From: CAZBWP01 sp964630265
Lineage (GTDB): Bacteria > Pseudomonadota > Alphaproteobacteria > Rhodospirillales > Defluviicoccaceae
Assembly (NCBI GenBank): GCA_964630265.1
Contig: CAZVRW010000012.1
Span: 1-64,000 of the forward strand
Direction of reading: 5' to 3'
DNA length: 64,000 nucleotides
The notes beneath the pieces are model-generated. The model was not told where the DNA came from. It was given only the letters and a program-made list of their open reading frames with translations, and ran no database searches. Within the stretch, counting starts at the first letter, position 1; the number at the start of each line of letters is the position of its first letter. The position numbers and the translations under genes are program-made. Shown in pieces: positions 31,520 to 39,921 of the stretch.

Positions 31520-31948
31520 ATGACCATCCTTGCCGAGTTTGTCGTCGAGGGAGTTCCCAAGGCGGCCAGCCGGGGGCGCGCTTCGCGCAAGCGTATGCGC
31601 GACTGGCAGGATCGCGTCCGGCGCGAAGCCGAACGATGCCTGCCGGAGCCGGAGCACTCAAGCTTCCCTCGGACCGAGCCGGTGCGCATTGTTCTCGTCT
31701 ATTTCAGGAAGCTGGACGGCGTCGAACTTGAGGTGGACAATATGGCGAAACCTGTGCTCGACGCTTTGGAAGGAATGATCTTTCCCGACGATCGCTTGGT
31801 GGTCGAACTGGTCGCGCGGCGAACCGACGTTGTCGCCGACTTCAGGGTGCTTCGCGCGACCCCGATTCTTGCCGAAGCGATCGCCGCATCGGCGCGTTTT
31901 CTGCTCGTGCGGATTACGTCACCCCTCAACCCGAGCCTCATTCCATGA
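31520..31948 (+). CDS. RusA family Holliday-junction resolvase-like endonuclease
   Basis: 142 residues. The family signature D-x-D-N-x-x-K...D-x-L...D-D is seen as ELEVDNMAKPVLDALEG plus FPDDRLV. Asp73, Lys77, Asp81, Asp90 and Asp91 are in place, but the first acidic position is Glu71 rather than Asp. RusA enzymes cut four-way junctions as dimers and usually come from prophages. No other phage gene is near. It starts 28 bases after gabD and its end overlaps the next gene by four bases. Its codons look less G/C-rich at third positions than those of the flanking genes, suggesting transfer. Confidence 0.82.
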   Translation: MTILAEFVVEGVPKAASRGRASRKRMRDWQDRVRREAERCLPEPEHSSFPRTEPVRIVLVYFRKLDGVELEVDNMAKPVLDALEGMIFPDDRLVVELVARRTDVVADFRVLRATPILAEAIAASARFLLVRITSPLNPSLIP

Positions 31949-32601
31949 TGTCAACAGCCGAACGCAGCGCGCGCGACCTCGCCATCGCACGCCTCAAGGG
32001 CGAAGGTTTCACGGTCCTGCCTCCCCGCGAGGCAATGGCAGCAATGCCCCCAGAACTTCGCTTCTTCTCCCCGGACCTCGTTGGCCGACGGGGTGATGAT
32101 CATGTGATCGTCGAGTTCGTGCCTCTGGACTCGCCTGGTGCTGGGTCCGATCTGCGGCGTGTCGCGGAGGCTGTGGAGCGGCTGCCGCATTGGCGGCTGG
32201 ATCTGCACATGGTCGGCTCGCCTGTCTTGGACAATCCGGAGTTTCCGGATCGTCAGCGGATTCAGGAGACGGTATCGCGGTCGGCCCGGCTGTTCGCCGA
32301 TGGTGATCGCGTCGCTGCCTTGCTGTTGCTGTGGGCCGCCTACGAAGCCGCCGCCCTGTATGCTCTCCACACCGAAGACGTGGATGTCCGCTACCCGCTG
32401 GCGGGAGCGGGGCTCGCCCATCTTCTCGCCTTCCATGGTCTGATTGACGATGCGGTCTATGATCGCCTGCGCGAGGTCCAGCGCTTTCGCAACCGCGTCG
32501 CCCACGGTCAACTCGACCTAGAGGTGGATACCGCCACGTTTACGGACCTTCGAGCGACCGTCGAACGCATGCTGCAAGAACTGGAGCCGGAGGACGCCTG
32601 A
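31945..32601 (+). CDS. uncharacterised protein, nuclease-like N-terminus and HEPN-like C-terminus
   Basis: 218 residues, not a family I can name with certainty. Residues ~5-90 (FSPDLVGRRGDDHVIVEFV, Pro43-Asp44 and Glu57) resemble the PD-(D/E)xK nuclease fold of archaeal-resolvase-like enzymes, but the usual Lys after the last Glu is missing. Residues ~110-215 are helical and contain RFRNRVAHG, where Arg182-x4-His187 fits the catalytic R-x4-6-H of HEPN ribonucleases. It overlaps the RusA-like gene by four bases and the gor start by one. Such a combination suggests a toxin or defence role, but this is inference. Confidence 0.6.
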   Translation: MMSTAERSARDLAIARLKGEGFTVLPPREAMAAMPPELRFFSPDLVGRRGDDHVIVEFVPLDSPGAGSDLRRVAEAVERLPHWRLDLHMVGSPVLDNPEFPDRQRIQETVSRSARLFADGDRVAALLLLWAAYEAAALYALHTEDVDVRYPLAGAGLAHLLAFHGLIDDAVYDRLREVQRFRNRVAHGQLDLEVDTATFTDLRATVERMLQELEPEDA

Positions 32602-33968
32602 TGACCAAGTACGACTACGATCTGTTGACCATTGGAGCCGGCTCGGGCGGGGTGCGGGCGACGCGGCTGGCCGGCGGCTATGGCGCGCGCACCGCGATCA
32701 TCGAGAAAAGCCGGGTCGGCGGCACCTGCGTGATGCGCGGCTGCGTGCCGAAGAAACTGCTGGTCTACGGCGCCCACTTCGCCGACGAGATCGCCGACGC
32801 CCGCGGCTACGGCTGGACGGTGGCCGAGCCGACGCTGGACTGGGGAGCATTGATCCACGCCAAGAATGCCGAACTCGACCGGCTGGAAGGCGTCTACCAA
32901 CGCACTCTCAGGACCAACAACGTTCAGCTGATCGAGGGCACCGGGCGCCTCGTCGATGCCCACGGCGTCGAGGTGGAGGGGCGCACGGTGACGGCGAAAA
33001 AGATCCTGATCGCCACCGGTGGTTGGCCGAGCCTGCCCGAAATGCCCGGTATCGAACACGTCATTACCTCCAACGAGGCGCTGGACCTTCCGGAATTGCC
33101 GAAGCGTATCGTCATCGTCGGCGGCGGCTACATCGGCGTCGAGTTTGCCGGTATCTTCAATGCCGTTGGTGCCGAGGTCACCCTGGTGATCCGCGCCAGC
33201 CAGATCCTGCGCGGCTTCGACGAGGACGTGCGCGATTTTCTGGGCGCCGAGATGGAGAAGAAGGGCGTGCGCATCCTGCGCGACTGCGTCGCGGATGCCA
33301 TCGAGCGCGGCGACGACGGCCTGACCGTCACCCTGGAGCACGCCGAGGAACTCCAGGCCGACGCGGTGATGTACGCTACCGGCCGCGCGCCGAACGTCGC
33401 CGAACTGGGGCTGGAAGCAGCCGGCGTGGCGCTCAACGAGGCCGGCGCCGTCGTCGTCGACGACTGGAACCGCACCAACGTCGACAGCATTTTCGCCATC
33501 GGCGACGTCACCGATCGGGTCAACCTGACGCCGGTCGCCATCGCCGAGGGCGTCTGCTTCGCCGAGACCAACTTCAACGACCAGCCGCGGCGGATGGACT
33601 ACGACAACATTCCGACAGCGGTGTTCAGCCAGCCGCCCATCGGCACGGTCGGGCTGAGCGAGGCGGAGGCGCGGGCGCGGGGGCCGATCGACGTCTACGT
33701 GTCGCGCTTCAAGCCGATGAAGCACACGCTCACCGGCCGCGACGAGAGCACCATGATGAAGCTGATCGTCGACCAAGCGAGCGACCGGGTGCTCGGCTGT
33801 CACATGGTCGGCGTCGATGCGCCGGAAATCGCCCAGGGCCTGGGCATCGCGCTGAAGTGCGGCGCCACCAAGGCGCAGTTCGACGCCACCATCGGTATCC
33901 ACCCGACGGCGGCGGAAGAGTTCGTCACCATGCGCGAGAAACGCCCGGACCACGCGGGGCCGCGGTAA
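32601..33968 (+). CDS. gor: glutathione-disulfide reductase
   Basis: 455 residues. The flavoprotein reduces oxidised glutathione with NADPH. It has the FAD site IGAGSGGVRATR, the redox disulfide in GGTCVMRGCVPKK (near residues 39-51), the NAD(P)-binding GGGYIGVEFAGIF, and the C-terminal active-site IHPTAAEEF. It starts on the A of the stop TGA of the HEPN-like gene and so is translationally coupled. It converges with the response regulator 78 bases away. Confidence 0.95.
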   Translation: MTKYDYDLLTIGAGSGGVRATRLAGGYGARTAIIEKSRVGGTCVMRGCVPKKLLVYGAHFADEIADARGYGWTVAEPTLDWGALIHAKNAELDRLEGVYQRTLRTNNVQLIEGTGRLVDAHGVEVEGRTVTAKKILIATGGWPSLPEMPGIEHVITSNEALDLPELPKRIVIVGGGYIGVEFAGIFNAVGAEVTLVIRASQILRGFDEDVRDFLGAEMEKKGVRILRDCVADAIERGDDGLTVTLEHAEELQADAVMYATGRAPNVAELGLEAAGVALNEAGAVVVDDWNRTNVDSIFAIGDVTDRVNLTPVAIAEGVCFAETNFNDQPRRMDYDNIPTAVFSQPPIGTVGLSEAEARARGPIDVYVSRFKPMKHTLTGRDESTMMKLIVDQASDRVLGCHMVGVDAPEIAQGLGIALKCGATKAQFDATIGIHPTAAEEFVTMREKRPDHAGPR

Positions 33969-34045
33969 GGCTTTCGGGACGGTTCGCGGCGGTCCAGCGA
34001 GCGCGTTCGGTGGCCCCGCGGGCGCGTTCGCCGGGCGGCAGCGGT

Positions 34046-34969
34046 CTACGGTTTGCGGCCGGCCTCCAGGGATCGGATTGCCATCGCCGCCGCCGATGTG
34101 CGGTTTTCCACGCCGATCTTGGTGAAGATCTGCTCCACGTGCTTGGTGATGGTGCGCGGGCTGAGCCGTAAAATCGTCGCGATGTCGTTGTTGGATTTTC
34201 CCTGGGCGAGCCAGCCCAGCACCTCGCCTTCGCGGGGCGTGATGTTGAAGGTGCGCGACAGGAACGCCCCGGTGGTTTCCGACTGCATCGGCCGGACACG
34301 CACCAGGATGTCGCTGGACGCGGCGCGACCGACGACGTTCAGGATCACGCCGCCGCCGGCGGCCCCGGCCAGCGCCAGTTCGCCGCTGTGAGACACCGCC
34401 TCGGCGCCAACCGTGGCGAGCCAGCCGCGCACCCGGCGTGCCACCTCGGCATCCTCCAGCACACCGGTCAGCAGCTCGGTGGCGCGCGGCGTTGCCCAGG
34501 CCAGCCGGCCGTCCTGCGAGAAGGCCGCGACACCGCGCCCCGAGGTATCCGCCGCCCGCCGCGCGTCGGCGATCAGCCGGGCATTGACGACGTGAACGGC
34601 GATGCGGGCGATGAGCTCGTCGGGCGCCACCGGTTTTGCGACATAGTCGACGGCGCCGCAGTTCAACGCCTCCGCCACCGAGGCGCGGTCGGTCATCCCC
34701 GTCATGAACACCACCGGCGTCGTCGCCAGTTCGTGCCGCGCCTTGATGCGACGGCAGGTCTCGAAGCCGTCCATGCCGGGCATCATCGCGTCGAGCAGGA
34801 TGACGTCGGGCTCGATGCGCTGCAGGAGGTCCAGCGCCGCCTGTCCGCTGCGCGCCACCAGCGTCGTCAGACCGGCGCCCTCGATCGCCTCGATCAGGAT
34901 TCTGAGGGTGTCGGGGCTGTCGTCGACGACCAGCACGATCCCCCGCTCCACGCGGCTCGCCAGCATCAT
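34046..34969 (-). CDS. response regulator with receiver and LuxR-type DNA-binding domains
   Basis: 307 residues. The receiver domain (~10-130) has VLVVDDSPDT and the phospho-acceptor in DVILLDAMMPGMDG. A PAS-like middle (~145-235) follows, then a LuxR helix-turn-helix (ITPREGEVLGWLAQGKSNNDIATILRLSPRTITKHVEQIF region). It overlaps the hybrid kinase gene by four bases (ATGA) and so forms one two-component operon. Because the divergent genes are urtABCDE-fmdAB, it most likely activates amide or urea uptake. A palindrome in the shared promoter region is a possible target. Confidence 0.9.
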   Translation of the reverse strand: MMLASRVERGIVLVVDDSPDTLRILIEAIEGAGLTTLVARSGQAALDLLQRIEPDVILLDAMMPGMDGFETCRRIKARHELATTPVVFMTGMTDRASVAEALNCGAVDYVAKPVAPDELIARIAVHVVNARLIADARRAADTSGRGVAAFSQDGRLAWATPRATELLTGVLEDAEVARRVRGWLATVGAEAVSHSGELALAGAAGGGVILNVVGRAASSDILVRVRPMQSETTGAFLSRTFNITPREGEVLGWLAQGKSNNDIATILRLSPRTITKHVEQIFTKIGVENRTSAAAMAIRSLEAGRKP

Positions 34970-37900
34970 CGGTCAACCTCTTCCGCGCCGTCGCGGAGTG
35001 ATGCTGCCAGCGCCGCCAGTCCTTCGAGATCGAGGGCCTCGAGCCGGCGCCGCCCCTCCGCGACGAATGCCGCCACGTCGGGATGCGCGGCATCGATCGC
35101 CGCCAGTGCCGCTTCGACGCCGCGCGCGTGGCCGATCCGCGCCGGCTGTTCGACGGCGTCGAGATCGGCCGGCGCCGCACGCAGCACCGGCGCCGCCTCG
35201 GCCACCGGCCGTTCGAGCAGCCACGTCAGTTTGAGATGCCGCTCGATCCGCGAGAGGAGCGCTTCGATGTTGACCGGCTTTGTCAGGAAGTCATCGTGAA
35301 AGGCGAGCCCATCGGGACGGTCGGCCGCATCCTCGGCATGGGCGGAGACCATGATGATGGGCGCCGACAGCGCCCGCTCGCGCCGCAGCACCGCCGCCAG
35401 CGTCCAGCCCGACATGCCGGGCATCGCCACGTCCAACAGCACCATGTCGGGCCGCTCCACATCGAGCGTGGCCAGCGCCGCCTCGGCGCCCTCGGCCAAC
35501 GTCAGCGCAAAACCGAGGGGTCGCAAAACGTCCTCCAGCAGTGCCAGATGCTCGGCGTTGTCGTCGACCACTAAAATCCGGCGCCGCGGACCGCGATAGC
35601 CGTAGAGGCGCCGACGCGGCGGCAGCGCGGCGCCATCCGCGAGGCGCGGCAGCATCAGCTTGACCTGAAAGCACGACCCCTGCCCGAGCACGCTTTCGAA
35701 CGACAGGTCACCGCCCTGGATCTCCGTCAGCAGCCGCGTGATCGTCAAACCGAGGCCGGTTCCGTGCACCGGGGCCGCCGGATCGACGACGCGCTCGAAG
35801 GGCATGAAGATCCGTTCGTGGTCGGCCTCGGCGATGCCGCGACCGGTGTCCTCGATCCGAAACGTCGCGATCTCCGAACGGTAGCGGGCGAAGAAGCGGA
35901 CCTCGCCGGCCTCCGTGTAGCGCACGGCGTTCGAGAGCAGATTCATCAGGATCTGCCGCAAGCGCCGCTCGTCGGCATGCACGCGCTGCGGCACGTCCGG
36001 TGACATTTCGAAGGCGAAAGACAGGCCTTTCTCCGTCGCCTGCATTTCGAAGATCCCCGCCATCTGCTCGAGCATCTCCTGCAGGCGCAGCTCGGCGCGA
36101 TTGATTTCCAGCCGTCCCGCCTCGATCTTCGAGATGTCGAGCAACTCTTCGATCAGATCGGCCAGATGCTCGGACGAGCGACGAACAGCGCGCAGCGCCG
36201 GCAGACGGCGCTCGGGGATGCCCGGATCGTTCTCCATGAGCTGCGCATAGCCCATGATCGCATTCAAGGGCGAGCGCAGCTCGTGGCTTATGCCGACGAT
36301 GTAGCGGCTCTTCGCCTCGTTGGCGGCCTCGGCGGCCTCCTTGGCGCGCTGCAGCTCCGCGTCGGTGCGCTCGTGGGCGCGGATTTCGGCCAGCACCCGC
36401 GTCGTTTCGCGTTCGCGTTCGCGGGTGGCGAGGAGGCGGCTTTCGTGGGCGAGCGTATGCAGCCAAGCGGCGACGCCGATCACCACCAGCATCAGGCCGA
36501 ACGCCAACAACAGTGCGCGGTCCACCGCCTGCGACACCTCGGGCGGGCCCAGCGCCGCCTGATGGCTGATCAACAGGAGGATCGCCGCCACCACCAGGCT
36601 GAAGGCGCCGGCAACGGCGGCGAACAGACCGTAGCGCGATCGGGCGAATTCGGCGAGCGGGTCGGGCAGCGTGCTGTCAGCGAAGCGGCCCGACTGCGCG
36701 GCGATCGCGGCGCCGGGCCGGCACAGATCGCCACAGCGCGACTCAAGCGAGCAGCACAACGAGCAGATGGTGGCGCCGTGGAACGGGCAGGAGATCATGT
36801 CTTCCGGGTCTAAGGCATTCTCGCAGATGCTGCAGACCCGGACGGCGGTGTCCCCGGGCGCGACCGCATCGGTGCGGGAGAGGTAGTGCCGGCCGCGCGT
36901 CGCCAGCGCGATCGCCGGCGCCGAGCAAAACGCCACGCCCAGCGCGACGAAGCTGGAAAAAGCGTCCAGCACCGTCCCGAACAGTCCCATGGCCGCAGCC
37001 AGCGACACCACGGCCGCCAGCGTCATGGCGCCGACACCCACCGGATTGATGTCGTAGAGATGGCCGCGTCGGAATTCGATGGGTTGCGGCCTGAGCCCGA
37101 GCGGGCGGTTGACCACAAGATCGGCGGTCAGCGCACCGATCCACGCCACGGCCACGTGGCCATAGAGGGCCAGCGTGTTCTCCAGCGCGCCGAACACGCC
37201 GAATTCCATTAGCATCAGTGCGATGGCGACGTTGAACACCAGCCAGACGACGCGGCCGGGATGGCTGTGCGTCAGCCGCGAGAAGAAGTTTGACCAGGCG
37301 ATGGAGCCCGCGTAGGCGTTGGTCACGTTGATCTTCAGCTGCGACAGGATGACGAAAACGCCGGTGAGCAAAAGCGCCGCCTCGGGCACGGCGAAGCGCT
37401 CGAAGGCGGCGAGATACATCTTCGTCGGCTCGACCGCTTCGGCCGGCGGCGTGCCGGCCTCGAGGATCATCACCGCGAGAAACGAGCCCGCAAGCATCTT
37501 CAACGTGCCGATCACCGCCCAACCCGGTCCCGCCGCGACCAGGGCGACGCCCCATTTCACCCGCTCGCGCCGGGTTTTCGGCTCGGGCAGGAAGCGCAGG
37601 AAATCCACCTGCTCGCCGATCTGCGCGAACAGCGAGAACACCACTCCCGAGGCCATGGCGAACAGCAGGGGATCGATGCCGCCCCCGTCCGCACCATGCC
37701 GCCCGGTGTGCGTCAACCACGGCTGCAGATCCACATCCTGCATCGCCAAGACGACGAACGGGATCAGATGCAGCGCCAGCCAGAAAGGCTGCGTCCATTT
37801 CTGGAACGTGCCAATGCGCGCGAAGCCATGGGTCACCAGCGGCAGCACGATCAGCGCGTTAAGCAGATAGCCCACACCGAGGGGGACGCCGAAGCACAAC

Positions 37901-38328
37901 TCCAACGCCTGGCTGAGGATCGCCGCCTCCAGCGCGAAGAAGATGAAGGTGAAGCTGGCATAGATCAGCGAGGTGATGGTCGAGCCGATATAGCCGAAGC
38001 CGGCGCCTCGGGTCAGCAGGTCGATGTCCAGGCCTTGGCGCGCCGCGTGATAGCAGATCGGCAAGCCCGTGAGAAACATCAGTGCGCCGACCGCAAGGAT
38101 CGCCGCCACGGCGTTGTCGAACCCATAGGACAAGGTGATCGCGGCGCCGATCGCTTCCAGGGCAAGGAACGAGATCGAGCCGATCGCCGTGTTCGCGACC
38201 CGCCCATAGGACCATCGCCGCGCCCGCCGCGCCGTGAAGCGAAGCGCGAAGTCCTCCAGCGTTTCGTTGGCGACCCACTGGTTGTAGGTGCGACGAAATC
38301 CGCCGACGCCGCCAGCGTCATCCTTCAT
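34966..38328 (-). CDS. hybrid sensor histidine kinase with an NCS1-type permease as sensor
   Basis: 1120 residues from the ATG at 38328 (MKDDAGGVGGF). Residues ~10-480 form a full twelve-helix nucleobase/cation symporter-1 permease (YNQWVANETLEDFALR, then a GFGYIGSTITSLIYASFTFIF-like core). A Cys/His cluster follows (CSICENALDPEDMISCPFH...CSLCC, ~495-540), which probably binds Zn. Two more helices, a coiled coil, HisKA (GISHELRSPLNAIMGY), HATPase (GTGLGLTITRL) and a C-terminal receiver (DMVLLDVAMPGMSG) complete it. It should sense an external amide or urea-like ligand while binding or carrying it, and signal to the LuxR-type regulator. A TTG 19 codons upstream is the alternative start. Confidence 0.9.
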   Translation of the reverse strand: MKDDAGGVGGFRRTYNQWVANETLEDFALRFTARRARRWSYGRVANTAIGSISFLALEAIGAAITLSYGFDNAVAAILAVGALMFLTGLPICYHAARQGLDIDLLTRGAGFGYIGSTITSLIYASFTFIFFALEAAILSQALELCFGVPLGVGYLLNALIVLPLVTHGFARIGTFQKWTQPFWLALHLIPFVVLAMQDVDLQPWLTHTGRHGADGGGIDPLLFAMASGVVFSLFAQIGEQVDFLRFLPEPKTRRERVKWGVALVAAGPGWAVIGTLKMLAGSFLAVMILEAGTPPAEAVEPTKMYLAAFERFAVPEAALLLTGVFVILSQLKINVTNAYAGSIAWSNFFSRLTHSHPGRVVWLVFNVAIALMLMEFGVFGALENTLALYGHVAVAWIGALTADLVVNRPLGLRPQPIEFRRGHLYDINPVGVGAMTLAAVVSLAAAMGLFGTVLDAFSSFVALGVAFCSAPAIALATRGRHYLSRTDAVAPGDTAVRVCSICENALDPEDMISCPFHGATICSLCCSLESRCGDLCRPGAAIAAQSGRFADSTLPDPLAEFARSRYGLFAAVAGAFSLVVAAILLLISHQAALGPPEVSQAVDRALLLAFGLMLVVIGVAAWLHTLAHESRLLATRERERETTRVLAEIRAHERTDAELQRAKEAAEAANEAKSRYIVGISHELRSPLNAIMGYAQLMENDPGIPERRLPALRAVRRSSEHLADLIEELLDISKIEAGRLEINRAELRLQEMLEQMAGIFEMQATEKGLSFAFEMSPDVPQRVHADERRLRQILMNLLSNAVRYTEAGEVRFFARYRSEIATFRIEDTGRGIAEADHERIFMPFERVVDPAAPVHGTGLGLTITRLLTEIQGGDLSFESVLGQGSCFQVKLMLPRLADGAALPPRRRLYGYRGPRRRILVVDDNAEHLALLEDVLRPLGFALTLAEGAEAALATLDVERPDMVLLDVAMPGMSGWTLAAVLRRERALSAPIIMVSAHAEDAADRPDGLAFHDDFLTKPVNIEALLSRIERHLKLTWLLERPVAEAAPVLRAAPADLDAVEQPARIGHARGVEAALAAIDAAHPDVAAFVAEGRRRLEALDLEGLAALAASLRDGAEEVDR

Positions 38329-38410
38329 GCTGCCCTGTCCCGATTGCCCGCCGCACCGCCACCGTGGGTTCGGCGCGAAAGACAATGGCCCCGCGAAATG
38401 CGCACTGCAC

Positions 38411-38426
38411 TACGTAATTCGACGTA
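38411..38426. promoter_or_regulatory. inverted repeat in the divergent kinase/urtA promoter region
   Basis: TACGT at 38411-38415 and ACGTA at 38422-38426 flank a 6-base A/T-rich spacer. It lies in the 179-base space between the divergent kinase and urtA genes, about 80 bases before urtA. Such a palindrome is a plausible operator for the LuxR-type response regulator. No sigma-54 promoter (TGGC-N9-TGC) was found here. Confidence 0.45.
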
Positions 38427-38507
38427 TTGTTGCCGGTGACGCTGATCCGCACTCTCCACGCCAGGGGCGCGCCCCATGTCCGCGCCGATGCCAGACAGGA
38501 GAGCCAG

Positions 38508-39779
38508 ATGACAGATCAGACCCGCCGACCCGGTCCCTCGTTCAACCTGACGCGCCGTGGCGTGCTGATGGGGGGCGCGGCACTGACCGCGTCGCTGTTC
38601 GCGCCGAAAGGACTGCTCGCGTCCGACTTCCCCACCAGCGCGGTCAATACCACCGGCCTCGCGGTGACGGACACCAAGGCGACCGTCGGCATCCTGCATT
38701 CCGTGTCGGGCACCATGGCGATCTCGGAGACCGGTTCGGTGCAGGCCGAAAAACTGGCGATTTCGCAGATCAACGCCATGGGCGGCGTGCTCGGCCGGCA
38801 GATCGATTTCATCCAGGAAGACGGTGCCTCCGACTGGCCGACGTTCGCCGAGAAGGCGCGCAAGCTGCTGGTGAACGACAAGGTCCCGTCGGTGATGGGC
38901 TGCTGGACGTCGGCCAGCCGCAAGGCGGTTCTGCCGGTGTTCGAACAGCACAATGGTTTCCTGTACTACCCGACCTTCTATGAGGGTCTCGAGCAGTCGC
39001 CGAACGTGATCTACACCGGTCAGGAAGCGACGCAGCAGATCATCGCCGGCCTGGACTGGGTTGCGCGCGAAAAGGGCGCCAAAACATTCTATCTTCTGGG
39101 CTCCGACTACATTTGGCCGCGCACGTCGAACAAGATCGCGCGCAAGCACATCGAGGACAAGCTGGGCCTGAAGGTGCTGGGCGAAGAGTACTACCCGCTG
39201 GGCCACACCCAGTTCAACTCGGTGATCAACAAAATCAAGCTGCGCAAGCCGGATGTCATTTATGCGATCGTCGTCGGCGGCTCCAACGTCGCGTTCTACA
39301 AGCAGCTCAAGGCGGCCGGCATCGACCTGTCTAAGGAAAAGCCGCTGCTGCTCACCATCTCCGTCACCGAGGATGAAATCGATGGGATCGGCGGCGAGAA
39401 CATCGTCGGCGCCTATGCCTGCATGAAATACTTCCAGAGCCTGGATAACCCCAACAACATCGCTTTCGTCAAGGCTTTCAAGGAGATGTGGGGCGAGAGC
39501 ACGGTGATCGGTGACGTCACGCAGGCTGCCTATCTCGGGCCGTGGCTGTGGAAGGCGGCGGTTGAGCGCGCCGGATCGTTCGACGTCGACAAGGTGCGCG
39601 CGGCGAGCCCCGGCATCGAACTGGACACGGCGCCGGAAGGGTACGTCAAGGTCCACGAAAATCATCACCTGTGGTCCCGGACCCGCGTCGGCCGCGCCCG
39701 CACGGACGGTCAGTACGACGTGGTGTTCGAGACCGCCGAACTGGTCGAGCCGGATCCGTTTCCCGAGGGTTACCAGTAA
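38508..39779 (+). CDS. urtA: urea/short-chain amide ABC transporter substrate-binding protein
   Basis: 423 residues. A twin-arginine-like signal (TRRGVLMGGAALTASL) opens the protein, followed by VGILHSVSGTMAISETG and QEDGASDWPTFAEKARKL, typical of UrtA/FmdD binding proteins. It captures urea or small amides in the periplasm. The ATG at 38508 is preferred over 38427 because GGAG precedes it and the signal peptide then sits at the N-terminus. A strong hairpin follows the gene, which fits the usual excess of binding protein over permease. Confidence 0.92.
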   Translation: MTDQTRRPGPSFNLTRRGVLMGGAALTASLFAPKGLLASDFPTSAVNTTGLAVTDTKATVGILHSVSGTMAISETGSVQAEKLAISQINAMGGVLGRQIDFIQEDGASDWPTFAEKARKLLVNDKVPSVMGCWTSASRKAVLPVFEQHNGFLYYPTFYEGLEQSPNVIYTGQEATQQIIAGLDWVAREKGAKTFYLLGSDYIWPRTSNKIARKHIEDKLGLKVLGEEYYPLGHTQFNSVINKIKLRKPDVIYAIVVGGSNVAFYKQLKAAGIDLSKEKPLLLTISVTEDEIDGIGGENIVGAYACMKYFQSLDNPNNIAFVKAFKEMWGESTVIGDVTQAAYLGPWLWKAAVERAGSFDVDKVRAASPGIELDTAPEGYVKVHENHHLWSRTRVGRARTDGQYDVVFETAELVEPDPFPEGYQ

Positions 39780-39805
39780 GCCTGGGCCAAGCACGTCTGG
39801 GAGGG

Positions 39806-39830
39806 GGCGGCCGCACGGCGTGCGGCCGCC
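39806..39830 (+). promoter_or_regulatory. intercistronic hairpin between urtA and urtB
   Basis: GGCGGCCGCAC (39806-39816) pairs perfectly with GTGCGGCCGCC (39820-39830) around a 3-base loop. There is no T run, so it is more likely an mRNA-stabilising or partial-termination element that raises urtA expression over urtBCDE than a full terminator. Confidence 0.7.
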
Positions 39831-39921
39831 TCCGATCCCCGCGCTCCGCCGCATCGGCGGGTGAACGCGGGGTGCGCGCTACGCCTGCCTTTCGTCTCCC
39901 TCGCCAACCGGAGCGTCCGCG

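Noticed and set aside
38386..38507. Sigma-54 promoter for urtA
   Set aside because: No TGGC-N9-TGC pair is present, so nitrogen control through NtrC at this site is not supported by the sequence.
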